Shown piece by piece: positions 40,302 to 48,614 of a DNA stretch of 64,000 nucleotides. The first letter of the stretch is position 1, and each line of letters starts with the position of its first letter. The position numbers and the translations under genes were made by a program. The stretch comes from Clostridia bacterium (GTDB taxonomy: Bacteria; Bacillota; Clostridia; Christensenellales; Aristaeellaceae): positions 1-64,000 of the forward strand of contig JAFUTW010000048.1 in NCBI GenBank assembly GCA_017484085.1, in the 5' to 3' direction. Under the pieces are notes generated by a model that worked only from the letters and a program-made list of their open reading frames with translations, made no database searches and was not told the origin of the DNA.

Positions 40302-40982
40302 CTACTTTACGCACTGGAAGCAGCCGATCCCCTCCACGTGGGAAACCTCCGCTTCCCTGTACATCCCGGACAGCCTCTCCCTCAGGCTGTCTTCCGTCTC
40401 ATACGGCGCGGTAAAGAAGCCTCTCGGCTGATACAGATGGCGGATAAACCAGTCGGTCCGTTTGCAGCAGCCTTTGATGTAGAAGCAGCCGCAGAAGGTG
40501 CCGCCCTTTTTCAGCACGCGGAAGGTTTCCCTGTAGGCGGCCTCCTTGTCTGGGAAGGCGTGGAAGCCGTTCAGGGAGAGCACGATGTCAAACTGCTCGT
40601 CTTCAAAGGGAAGCGCCCCGACGTCGCCCTGCCGGAAGCATACGTTCCCGATCTCCAGGCGCTCCGCCCGCTGCTTTGCCGCGTTCATCATCTGCTCCGA
40701 ATAATCCAGGCAGGTGATCTCCGCCTCCTTGAGGTCCTTATAGACCGGGAGGGTCAGCACGCCTGTGCCCACGGGCACCTCCAGCAGCCGGCCGCCGAAG
40801 TTCTTCGGGATGCCGGAGAGCGCCCGTTCCAGATATTCGGCATTCTTCTGTTTGTCCATATTCCACACAGCGCGGCAGATTGCTTTCCCCGCAAAGGTGG
40901 AATACGTCATCATACCGTCGTAAAAGCCCGATGCGCCTCCTGTGACCCTGTAAGCGTTTTGGATCTGTTCATGCCTTGTCAT
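40302..40982 (-). CDS. Class I SAM-dependent methyltransferase
   Basis: A 226-residue methyltransferase. SAM motif I is LLEVPVGTGVLTLPV near residue 66 (Pro in place of the usual Gly at one position), the acidic motif II is ITCLDYSEQMM, and ALPFEDEQFDIVLSLNGFHAF near residue 125 and FRVLKKGGTFCGCFYIKG fit Methyltransf_11. The target is unknown. Its start overlaps the end of the metallo-beta-lactamase-fold gene by 14 bases, so the two form one unit. Confidence 0.87.
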   Translation of the reverse strand: MTRHEQIQNAYRVTGGASGFYDGMMTYSTFAGKAICRAVWNMDKQKNAEYLERALSGIPKNFGGRLLEVPVGTGVLTLPVYKDLKEAEITCLDYSEQMMNAAKQRAERLEIGNVCFRQGDVGALPFEDEQFDIVLSLNGFHAFPDKEAAYRETFRVLKKGGTFCGCFYIKGCCKRTDWFIRHLYQPRGFFTAPYETEDSLRERLSGMYREAEVSHVEGIGCFQCVK

Positions 40983-41880
40983 GCCTGCCGCCTCCCTGTG
41001 TCAAGCGGAAGATGCTCTCGTCCTGCTTTTCCAGCCGGATGCTCCGGGCCTTCTCTTCCGTGTCCTCCGTCTCGTCGTAGCCGTCATAGGGTGCCTTGGG
41101 ATCATGCGGCTTTTGCCTGTGCAAAGAATTGCACACCTTGTCCTTATGGGCAAAAGCGAAGTCCAGGCTGTCCGTCCAGCCGGTATGGCCGGTGATGATC
41201 TTGGGGCTCATGCCCCGCTCCCGCAGCTTCGTTTCCAGCGCGGCCAGCGACCGCTTGGCCAGCGCGTTGTCCTCCGCCAGGGAGTTGATGAAGCTGTACC
41301 CGCCGTCCGCGCCGAACCAGAGGGTATCGCCGGTAAAGAGGTACGCGTCATCGATCAGGTACACCATATGTCCCCAGGTGTGGCCCGGCACCTTAATGCA
41401 CTCCACTCTGATGCCTTCGATATCCAGCACCTGGCCGTCCTGCAGCAGCACCTTCCGGTTGTCCGTCTTTACCATAGGCAGCTTGTACAGCCCGAAAATC
41501 ACCTTGCGGCGCACTTCGCCGGTCAGATACCGGTTCTCGGTCTCGCTGAGATACAGTGCGGCATCCTTGAAAAGCCCGTCGCTGTCCCGTTCCACCGCGC
41601 CTACGTGGTCGGTATCCTGATGTGTGATCAGGATGTGGCGGATGGAGGCGGGATCGATGTCCAGCCAGGCCATCTTTTCCGCAAGGCGGTCGTAGTTGTA
41701 TCCGGCGTCGATCATGATCGTCACGCCGTTTTTCGTATAGAAGAAGATGTTGGCGATCCATTCCCGCACGCACGCCACATGCGCGTCGATGCGGCCCGTA
41801 TTCAGCGGCTTGAAGATCTCCTTTCCCCGGTAGCCGAGGCTCATAACCACCTTCTGAAACCGGGATGCCTTTCTGGACAT
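40969..41880 (-). CDS. Metallo-beta-lactamase-fold hydrolase
   Basis: A 303-residue MBL-fold protein. The metal motif is ITHQDTDHVGAV near residue 86 (Asp in place of the second His of HxHxDH, a variant known in Firmicute members). Other blocks are KVPGHTWGHMVYL near residue 165, LFTGDTLWFG, and ITGHTGW near residue 230. The C-terminus has a charged tail of about 50 residues. Such enzymes hydrolyse lactones, thioesters or phosphodiesters. The substrate is unknown. It is the first gene of a two-gene unit with the methyltransferase. Confidence 0.85.
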   Translation of the reverse strand: MSRKASRFQKVVMSLGYRGKEIFKPLNTGRIDAHVACVREWIANIFFYTKNGVTIMIDAGYNYDRLAEKMAWLDIDPASIRHILITHQDTDHVGAVERDSDGLFKDAALYLSETENRYLTGEVRRKVIFGLYKLPMVKTDNRKVLLQDGQVLDIEGIRVECIKVPGHTWGHMVYLIDDAYLFTGDTLWFGADGGYSFINSLAEDNALAKRSLAALETKLRERGMSPKIITGHTGWTDSLDFAFAHKDKVCNSLHRQKPHDPKAPYDGYDETEDTEEKARSIRLEKQDESIFRLTQGGGRHDKA

Positions 41881-41906
41881 GCTCGTTGTCCCTCTTTCTT
41901 TATTGC

Positions 41907-41922
41907 GTTAGAAATGGCTAAC
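41907..41922. promoter_or_regulatory. Candidate operator upstream of MBL-fold gene
   Basis: GTTAG-N6-CTAAC is an inverted repeat 26 bases before the start codon. TTAG-N-CTAA half-sites are typical of MarR-type regulators (family knowledge). No clear promoter could be matched to it. Confidence 0.4.
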
Positions 41923-42060
41923 TCATATTCAAAGAAGCGCCCGCCGCGCGCTCATCCTCCTGCCGGGTCCGGATCGCAGCACGGCGGGCAATGCTGTTAG
42001 CCTCCACTTACCATTATAGCAGAACCGTTTCTTTTTACAAGCCGGAAATGCGGATTTTCG

Positions 42061-43197
42061 TCATCCGTTCCCGTCGTCCGGCCCGGAAGCCTCGAAGATC
42101 GCACCGTTTCTCGCATTCACGGAGACCGTCCAGACGACGCCCACATCGTCCCCGCCCCAGAAGCTGAGGACGTAGAACGGGTCGCTGCTGCCGTAGGCGT
42201 ACCAGGCGCTGCTGTAGTAGCTGTAGCGCAGGTCGTACCCCTTGAGATCGCGGCGGCTCAGCCCGTAGCGCTGGCACAGCGCACGCACCGCCTGCTCCGT
42301 CACCTGCGTGAGAGACAGCGTGCCGGAAGCCGGCTTGTCGCCGCCGGCGTTCTCCTCCTGCGCCCAGTACACCAGGGTCACGCCGCCGCTCTGCGGCAGG
42401 GTGATCGTCTGTCCGCTTGCCGCCTGGCTCTGATTGCCGCTTGAGGAGGAGCCGGAACGGCCGCGGATCTGCTGCGTGATGCGCAGATCTTCCGAATCCA
42501 CGTACAGCATCTGATCGTCATACAGCGCGGGATACCATCCGTCCTCTTCCCAGCTGATCGTCAGCGTCTCCCCGGATGCGATCGTCGGCCCCTCCGCCCA
42601 GCTTTCGCCGGGGCCGGAGCGGGTCTTGGTCTTCCGGGTCGTTATGGCTGTGCCGCTGCCGCCCGCAAAGAGCGATTCGATCTCCAGCGAGGTCCACACG
42701 TCCGTCCCGATCTTGATAAAGGCGGAAGCCTGCCGCAGGCTCACCACATAATAGTTATCATAGGTGCCCAGCACCTCCAGGTTTGTAAAGGCCGGCAGGC
42801 TGCCCACCAGCTTGCTGCTCCCGGAGGGCGCGCTGTAGGCCGGCGTATTGCTCTTGCGCAGCGTCAGCGTCAGCGGCTGAACGACGATGTAGCTGCGCAG
42901 GACCCAGCCTTCCATCTGCTTGTTCTTGATCTTCGCCCGCACGCGCACCCACGTCCTGTCGCTGTCATCCAGTACGGTCAGCACGTCCCCGTTGGAAGCG
43001 CTGCCCAGGCTGGTGCCGCTGTAGCTCGCCTTGCTGCGCAGCGTCACGCTCTTGGAGACGACGATCGCCTCGTATTCCCTGGATATCGTCCCCTGGTGGT
43101 CGCCGGAGACGTAGCCGTACCCGGTCGTGTCCGCCCGCACGGCCAAAGCGCCTGCCGTAAGCACAGCCAGAAGGATGATCAAAACTGTCTTCTTCAA
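42061..43197 (-). CDS. Secreted SH3-repeat protein
   Basis: A 378-residue exported protein. The signal peptide spans residues 1-22 (ends ALAVRA). Three SH3b-like repeats follow at about 45-105, 108-170 and 190-245, with SVTLRSKASYSG and RTKTRSGPG-type openings. A Ser/Gln-rich linker (about 245-270) leads to a C-terminal domain of about 100 residues (LTQVTEQAVRALCQRYGL to SVNARNGAIFEAS) resembling PepSY-like folds. The start is TTG at 43197, with GGAGG 9 bases upstream. It probably acts at the cell wall. Confidence 0.78.
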   Translation of the reverse strand: MKKTVLIILLAVLTAGALAVRADTTGYGYVSGDHQGTISREYEAIVVSKSVTLRSKASYSGTSLGSASNGDVLTVLDDSDRTWVRVRAKIKNKQMEGWVLRSYIVVQPLTLTLRKSNTPAYSAPSGSSKLVGSLPAFTNLEVLGTYDNYYVVSLRQASAFIKIGTDVWTSLEIESLFAGGSGTAITTRKTKTRSGPGESWAEGPTIASGETLTISWEEDGWYPALYDDQMLYVDSEDLRITQQIRGRSGSSSSGNQSQAASGQTITLPQSGGVTLVYWAQEENAGGDKPASGTLSLTQVTEQAVRALCQRYGLSRRDLKGYDLRYSYYSSAWYAYGSSDPFYVLSFWGGDDVGVVWTVSVNARNGAIFEASGPDDGNG

Positions 43198-43296
43198 CTT
43201 CTTCTCCCTCCCATTCAGATTGTAACGAATTCGCTTTCATTATACATAAACAGAACGCATCATGCTACGTTTTTTATCCCGGATCGCCGCGATTTC

Positions 43297-43325
43297 TTGA
43301 AGATTTTCTGCCGTCCTGCTATACT
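43297..43325 (+). promoter_or_regulatory. Promoter of murI
   Basis: TTGAAG and TATACT are separated by 17 bases, ending 29 bases before the ATG. Confidence 0.6.
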
Positions 43326-43354
43326 TCTTCCGAATTCGTTTGTGGAGGCAGACT

Positions 43355-44161
43355 ATGGATAACCGGCCGATCGGCATTTTTGATTCAGGTGTCGGCGGGC
43401 TCAGCGCCGTGCGCGCGCTGATGCGCCGCTGTCCGCAGGAGAGCATCGTCTATCTCGGGGACGAAGCGCGCATGCCCTACGGTACGCGCAACCGCGAAAC
43501 CATCCTGCGCTATGCCAGGGAGGACCTGGCTTTCGTTCTCCGGCATGATGTAAAAGCCGTTCTCGTCGCCTGCGGCACGGTCAGCGCCACCGCCCTGGAG
43601 GATCTGCGCCGCGAGTGTCCGGTCCCGATCCTCGGCGTGGTTGATCCCGCTGCCGCAGAGGCCGTTGCAGCCACCCGCAACGGGAAGATCGCCGTCCTGG
43701 GCACCGCCGCGACCATCCGCAGCGGTGCTTTCCCCCGCGCCATCGCAAAGCTCTGCCCGCAGGCGGAAGTCCTCGGCGTTCCCTGTCCTATGTTCGTACC
43801 GCTGGTTGAGAACGGATACATAAAGCCCGGGGATCCCGCGGCCACGCTGTTTGCCCGCGAGTATCTGGAGCCCGTTCGCGCCTTCGGTGCGGACGTCATC
43901 ATTCTGGGCTGCACGCACTTCCCCGTGCTGAAGGCCACCATCGGCGCGCTGGTGCCGCAAACGGTGCTCATCGACACCGCCAAATCCGCCGTCGCGGCGC
44001 TCGAAGCAGCCCTGTTAAAAAAAGGCCTTTGTGCTGGCGAAAGTGGTGAGTCTTCCCAGTTTTATTTCGTCACAGGTGGAAAAGAAGGCTTTGAAGGGGT
44101 TGCCGAGCGCTTTCTTGGAGAACGATTCGACGGTGAAGTGGAGGTCGTCACCCTATCGTGA
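43355..44161 (+). CDS. murI: Glutamate racemase
   Basis: A 268-residue racemase that supplies D-glutamate for peptidoglycan. The motifs are PIGIFDSGVGGL (catalytic-site Asp-Ser at residues 10-11), DEARMPYGTR near residue 36, the first catalytic Cys in LVACGTVSA (Cys73), and the second in ILGCTHFPVL near residue 183. The start at 43355 follows TGGAGG by 6 bases. It is monocistronic or reads into the unknown secreted-protein gene, which has its own promoter. Confidence 0.95.
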   Translation: MDNRPIGIFDSGVGGLSAVRALMRRCPQESIVYLGDEARMPYGTRNRETILRYAREDLAFVLRHDVKAVLVACGTVSATALEDLRRECPVPILGVVDPAAAEAVAATRNGKIAVLGTAATIRSGAFPRAIAKLCPQAEVLGVPCPMFVPLVENGYIKPGDPAATLFAREYLEPVRAFGADVIILGCTHFPVLKATIGALVPQTVLIDTAKSAVAALEAALLKKGLCAGESGESSQFYFVTGGKEGFEGVAERFLGERFDGEVEVVTLS

Positions 44162-44180
44162 TTCTGTTGCGGTCAGTATG

Positions 44181-44209
44181 TTGTCCCAAGTAACCGGATG
44201 TGGTATAAT
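44181..44209 (+). promoter_or_regulatory. Promoter of the large secreted-protein gene
   Basis: TTGTCC and TATAAT are separated by 17 bases, followed by AAGGAGG before the ATG. Confidence 0.7.
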
Positions 44210-44247
44210 GGTTTTGCAACAATCTTTACAATCTAAGGAGGTACCTT

Positions 44248-45945
44248 ATGAAGAAGATCCTTCCCCTCATCTTTCTCATTTTCTGCCTTGTCCTGAATAC
44301 AGCGGCCATTGCAGAAGAACCCGCCCCTTATAATCCCGGGGATATCACCAACCAGCTGAAGCTCCAGGCCCTGTCCCAGGGGCTCATGCTCTCCCACACC
44401 TTCAACGCGGCGCTGGATATGGATGACACCGCATTCGGCGAAGAGCATGCCGCTGACATCGACGCCGTAGAGAAACTGCTGTCCGGCCTTACCCTGTATA
44501 CCGCCGGCGGCGTCGTCTCCGACGGCCTCCGCGTGGAGCTCGCCGCCAATTACGGCGATGCGTCCGCCAGCGTCGGCGCTGACGTCAGCGTCATGGCGGG
44601 CCGCGAAGGGCTCAGTCTGGAAAGCAGCCTCATCGACGGCAAGCGCGTCACCGTCAAGTGGGACACGCTCCTTGCCATGGCCGGCCTTTCGGAAGAACAG
44701 ATCCAGCAGCTGAACGAACTGCTGGATGCGGACTACAGCGCGCTCTTTGAGGAACTTCAGGCCAAGCTCCAGGAGGCGATGACGACCGCTGCCAACCTCG
44801 TTACCCCCTACATCGGGGTCGTCGCCGGTTTCGTGCAGAGCCTGCCGGTCGATGCCAAGGAAGGTGTCCCGGCAGAGGGCGATTTCCCCGCCGTGGATCA
44901 TTCGCTTGCATGGACCGTAAAGCCTGCCGATCTTGCGCGGCTGATGGACAGCTTCGCGGATACCCTTGAGCAGGACGAAAACCTCCCCGCGCTGTCCGAG
45001 ACGGCCGGCGTGCAAATCTCTGTCGACGAGCTGATCCCCCAGCTGCGCGAAGCCGCCGAGGCGCTGCGCGCAGACGAATCCGACGACAGCGCCACGCTGG
45101 AGGTCGGTTACTGCGACAGCTTCCTCCCCGCTTATCTCCTGTGCACCGCCAGCGACAGCAAAGCGAATTCCAGCGTGCTCTTCGCGCTCATCGGCGAGCC
45201 GGGTGAAGAGGAGAATACCTACGCCATCCATTCCGGCCTCGTACTGAACGAGAACGGCGAGAGGACACAGCCCTTCTCCGCCGCGGTGAACCTTACCTTG
45301 GACCCGGAGGATCCCAAGGCTTTCGTCTGCGAGGTGCAGATGAATGCCGGCCTCGGCGATGATGCCGTCAGCGTTTATTACGGTCTCAGCAAGACGCCCG
45401 CAGTCTTTGACGACGGTCTGCCCGGATACCAGATCACCGCAAACGAGCAGGTTACCGCTACTGAGAGCGGCACGACGGCCGTCACGACCGAGCAGGTCAG
45501 CGGCTACAACAAGCTGAACGCCCAGGGCGGCGAGTCTTCCTATGCCGAAGGCTCCGCCTCCGCGGCATCGGACGATCAGGAGATCATGGACTTCACGTTC
45601 AATATCGCTCAGGATACCCGTCCCGACGAGAACAAGGTTTTTGAAACGGAAACCAGCATGCACTTTGCCTCTCCCGCGGTCGGCCTGAACGACCTGAACC
45701 TCTACGCATACTCCACGCCTGTCGCTTATGACGCCGACGCCGTAGCTGCCCTCGCCCTCTATCCGCTGGAGGAGATGGATGAGGACACGCAGAACAACGT
45801 CGTGATGGAAGCGATGATGAACGCACAGCAGCTCGTACAGTCCTTCTCTGAGATCGCGCCTGCCGAAGTCATGGACTTCATTCAGCGCATGAGCGCCCCG
45901 GCTGAGGAAGAAGCGCTTCCGGAAGCCGGAAACGCAGGCAACTGA
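44248..45945 (+). CDS. Large secreted protein of unknown function
   Basis: A 565-residue protein with a clear signal peptide (MKKILPLIFLIFCLVL, cleavage near AIA-EE at residue 22) and no lipobox, wall anchor or membrane segment. The mature protein is acidic and rich in Ala, Asp, Glu and Val. It has two similar-looking halves of amphipathic strands (for example VSDGLRVELAANYGDASAS and GLGDDAVSVYYGLSKT) that resemble lipoprotein-carrier-like beta sheets. I recognise no family. It has its own promoter and a terminator, and lies between murI and butyrate kinase. Confidence 0.7.
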   Translation: MKKILPLIFLIFCLVLNTAAIAEEPAPYNPGDITNQLKLQALSQGLMLSHTFNAALDMDDTAFGEEHAADIDAVEKLLSGLTLYTAGGVVSDGLRVELAANYGDASASVGADVSVMAGREGLSLESSLIDGKRVTVKWDTLLAMAGLSEEQIQQLNELLDADYSALFEELQAKLQEAMTTAANLVTPYIGVVAGFVQSLPVDAKEGVPAEGDFPAVDHSLAWTVKPADLARLMDSFADTLEQDENLPALSETAGVQISVDELIPQLREAAEALRADESDDSATLEVGYCDSFLPAYLLCTASDSKANSSVLFALIGEPGEEENTYAIHSGLVLNENGERTQPFSAAVNLTLDPEDPKAFVCEVQMNAGLGDDAVSVYYGLSKTPAVFDDGLPGYQITANEQVTATESGTTAVTTEQVSGYNKLNAQGGESSYAEGSASAASDDQEIMDFTFNIAQDTRPDENKVFETETSMHFASPAVGLNDLNLYAYSTPVAYDADAVAALALYPLEEMDEDTQNNVVMEAMMNAQQLVQSFSEIAPAEVMDFIQRMSAPAEEEALPEAGNAGN

Positions 45946-45964
45946 TTCTCAGGCAAAGGCTTTC

Positions 45965-45995
45965 ATCGTCCGGCGAAAGCCGGACGATTTTCTTC
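45965..45995 (+). terminator. Terminator of the secreted-protein gene
   Basis: A 10-bp stem ATCGTCCGGC-GAAA-GCCGGACGAT is followed by TTTCTT. The next gene starts 32 bases later, so butyrate kinase may depend on partial read-through. Confidence 0.8.
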
Positions 45996-46026
45996 TGTCA
46001 GACGACGCAACGCAAAAGGGACAGTT

Positions 46027-47145
46027 ATGGACAGCAAAATCTATCGCATCTTCATCATCAATCCCGGTTCCACATCCACAAAGCTTGCCCTCTTTCAAAA
46101 CGAGGAAAAGGTCTTTTCGGAAAACGTCTTTCACGACTCCGCAGAGCTGCTGAAATTCGATACCATCAACGACCAGCTGCCCTACCGCATGAAGGTGATC
46201 CGAGACTTTCTCTCGGAGAATGCGATCGATCTCACCGGCATCGATGCCATCGTGGGGCGCGGCGGCAGCTCCTACCCTGTCGCCAGCGGCATCTACGAGG
46301 CGGATGATCTGCTGGTGCGGCACACGCGGGAATCCCGCGGGCGCCTCAACCACGTCTCCAACCTTGGGGTACAGCTTGCAGCGGAGCTGCAGAAGGAATA
46401 CGGCGGCCGCGTCTTCACGCTCGACCCCACGGTCGTGGACGAGCTCTGTGACCTCGCCAGGGTGACGGGGCTGCGCGGCGTGCACCGCCGCGCGATCGCT
46501 CACGCGCTCAATCTCAAAGAGACTGCCCGCAGGCACGCCGCCTCCCGCGGCAAGCGCTATGAGGAGATGAACCTCATCGTCTGCCATATCGACGGCGGCA
46601 TCTCCGTCACCGCGCACGAAAAAGGCCGAATGATCGACGGCAACAACGCGGCAGGCGGCGAAGGGCCCTTCACCCCCACCCGGATGGGCGGGATGGCGGT
46701 CACCGACGTCGTGGAGCACCTCTCCAAAAAGACGCCGGCAGAGCTCCTGCAGCTGTGCACGGAGGGCGGCGGCTTCTCCAGCCACTTCGGCACCTCCAAC
46801 GCCGACGAGGTGCACCGCCGGATCGAAGCCGGCGATGAATACGCCAGGCTGGTGTGGGACGCGATGGTCTACCAGATCTGCAAGGAAATCGGCGCCATGG
46901 CGGCCGTGCTCTCCGGAAAGGTGGATGACATCGTCCTCACGGGCGGCCTTCTGCGCTTCGGGGAGATCGTGGAAACCATTCGGTCACGGTGCGGGTTCAT
47001 CGCCCCCGTCACCGCTTACCCGGGCGAATTCGAACTGGAGGCCATGGCAGGGGCAGCGCTCCGCGTGCTCCGCGGAGAGATCCAACCGCTCCGTTATACG
47101 GGCAAACCCGTCTGGGACGGCTTCGCCTGCGAAAAGAACCCGTAA
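46027..47145 (+). CDS. buk: Butyrate kinase
   Basis: A 372-residue acetokinase-family enzyme that interconverts butyryl-phosphate and butyrate with ATP gain (or acts on branched-chain acids). It has RIFIINPGSTSTKLALF at the N-terminus, GRGGSSYPV near residue 75, the CHIDGGISVTAH block near residue 190, NAAGGEGPFTPTRMG near residue 210, and LTGGLLRFGEIVE near residue 305. The length is normal. The usual partner phosphotransbutyrylase is not adjacent. Confidence 0.93.
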   Translation: MDSKIYRIFIINPGSTSTKLALFQNEEKVFSENVFHDSAELLKFDTINDQLPYRMKVIRDFLSENAIDLTGIDAIVGRGGSSYPVASGIYEADDLLVRHTRESRGRLNHVSNLGVQLAAELQKEYGGRVFTLDPTVVDELCDLARVTGLRGVHRRAIAHALNLKETARRHAASRGKRYEEMNLIVCHIDGGISVTAHEKGRMIDGNNAAGGEGPFTPTRMGGMAVTDVVEHLSKKTPAELLQLCTEGGGFSSHFGTSNADEVHRRIEAGDEYARLVWDAMVYQICKEIGAMAAVLSGKVDDIVLTGGLLRFGEIVETIRSRCGFIAPVTAYPGEFELEAMAGAALRVLRGEIQPLRYTGKPVWDGFACEKNP

Positions 47146-47205
47146 AGAAATGAAAAGGTCGTCTCATAACCGGCAAACTGCACAGTGCATTCCGTTATAA
47201 CCTCA

Positions 47206-47236
47206 GCAGGCAGGGCAATTGCCCTGCCTGCTTTCA
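47206..47236 (+). terminator. Terminator of butyrate kinase gene
   Basis: An 11-bp perfect stem GCAGGCAGGGC-AATT-GCCCTGCCTGC is followed by TTTC. Confidence 0.8.
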
Positions 47237-47310
47237 TGACCGGGGAGGACTCTCTGTTCTTTCAGAGCGGGATCCATCCCAAACCTGAGGTCAAGTTATA
47301 GGGAATACTT

Positions 47311-47358
47311 GCCTTTCCCTTTAGGGGAAGGTGGCTCGCGAAGCGAACCGGATGAGGT
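47311..47358 (+). repeat. Double-hairpin intergenic repeat fragment
   Basis: CCTTTCCC-TTTA-GGGGAAGG is followed by GGCTCGC-GAA-GCGAACC and GGATGAGGT. This two-hairpin plus GGATGAGG layout resembles dispersed repeats seen between genes in many Clostridia. There is only one copy in this window, so the repeat status is inferred. Confidence 0.4.
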
Positions 47359-47418
47359 TACGTATTGCAGCTTTTCCCTGTTCTGTGCGATCTGTCTGTC
47401 CATGTGACAGCCTGTATT

Positions 47419-47877
47419 TTATCCCCTGCCAAACCAGCGTTTTTTCTTTGCCGGCTGTCCCTGCAGGGTCGACAGGATCTCCTCCTGCAGGGGCATCCGC
47501 ACCTTTTTCGGCACCTGCTTTTCGTACTCTGCGGCCAGCAGGGCTGCGTCTTCCTTGCCGAGCAGCGGCAGCAGCGGTTTCACCGCCCCGTGGGCCGCCA
47601 TCATCGTCCAGTAGAGCAGGCCCTCCGGGTCCTCCCGGCACTGTGCGCCAAGGATGTAAGAAACGCACGCCTTCGCCTCGGATGCGTCGATCCCCGCATC
47701 CACAAACTGCTGTACCAGCGCACAGGCATCCTCGTAAAACTTGCGGTGGCAGGGGTCGTCCTTCGGCCCGCCGCCCAGACCCATGAAGCCCGCAAAGGGC
47801 CTTGCGTCCTTGATCACTTTTTCAACAGTCTTCTTGTACTCGGCATAAAGCGCTTCCAGCTGTTCCCGTGTTCCCAT
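47419..47877 (-). CDS. Conserved hypothetical protein
   Basis: A 152-residue, mostly helical cytosolic protein. It has GFMGLGGGPKDDPCHRKFYEDACALVQ in the N-terminal half, an Ala/Leu-rich middle, and a basic KKKRWFGRG tail. No catalytic motif or membrane segment is visible. AAGGAGG precedes the ATG by 8 bases or so. It lies 32 bases after the UPF0489-like gene and is probably last in the tatD operon. The function is unknown. Confidence 0.8.
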   Translation of the reverse strand: MGTREQLEALYAEYKKTVEKVIKDARPFAGFMGLGGGPKDDPCHRKFYEDACALVQQFVDAGIDASEAKACVSYILGAQCREDPEGLLYWTMMAAHGAVKPLLPLLGKEDAALLAAEYEKQVPKKVRMPLQEEILSTLQGQPAKKKRWFGRG

Positions 47878-47909
47878 CTCCGACTCCTCCTTCTTGCGGC
47901 AGGCCCGCG

Positions 47910-48614
47910 CTATTCCTCTTTAATGTACTCCCGGAAGATGTCCAGGATAAAATCCGCTTTGGCCGGCGCGTACCGCGGCGACTGCGCCATGGTCGCAAAG
48001 CTGAATCCACTGTCTTTAAAGGTCCTGTAATCGTCCACCTGCCTAAAGGGGATGACAGGCTCCAGGCCGTTTATCCCCTCCATCAGCGCCGATACCTCGC
48101 TGCGCAGGAACAGATTGCCTGCTTCATCCAGCAGCCGCCCCGGCACGTCGTGCAGCGAGCGTGGGTTCCGGACATACGTCAAGGCGGAGAACCAGCGGTA
48201 ACCCGCAGCAAACAGCAGATAATTGGCCTCGTCCAGCTTCTTCCCTTCGCGGTAAGCCGCCGTCGTATTTCTCGACCCCGGTTTCCTGCTGATCACGGCC
48301 TTCAGCACAAAGTCCGGCCCGGGCGGCCCGAAAGCCAGGTCCGAATGGGTATCCACATGCACGCATTCAAAGGGCGGCTGAAGTTTTCCCGCGCTGATCT
48401 GCTTCTGCCAGAAATCCAGCGCGCCGTCATGCGTCTCAAAGACAGCGCCCGGTACGGGATGCTCACGCGAGAGCCCGCACCTGTCCTCCAGGAAAGCGCG
48501 CACCGCCTCCGGCGTCCACACCGTGCAGGCGTCCGCCGCCGGCCTTTCCCCTTTCGCCGCCAGCGGGCACGGCCCGCTGAGAAAGAAATCCATATCGAGA
48601 TCGAGCACCTTCAT
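47910..48614 (-). CDS. UPF0489-like arginase-fold protein
   Basis: A 234-residue protein with the UPF0489 pattern: KVLDLDMDFFLSG at the N-terminus and ECVHVDTHSDLAFG near residue 95, where Asp and His residues are spaced as in metal-binding arginase/deacetylase folds. A third block, FDVxHD-like in other families, is not obvious. The function is unknown, possibly a metal-dependent hydrolase. ATG 48614 overlaps the tatD stop as ATGA. Confidence 0.72.
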   Translation of the reverse strand: MKVLDLDMDFFLSGPCPLAAKGERPAADACTVWTPEAVRAFLEDRCGLSREHPVPGAVFETHDGALDFWQKQISAGKLQPPFECVHVDTHSDLAFGPPGPDFVLKAVISRKPGSRNTTAAYREGKKLDEANYLLFAAGYRWFSALTYVRNPRSLHDVPGRLLDEAGNLFLRSEVSALMEGINGLEPVIPFRQVDDYRTFKDSGFSFATMAQSPRYAPAKADFILDIFREYIKEE

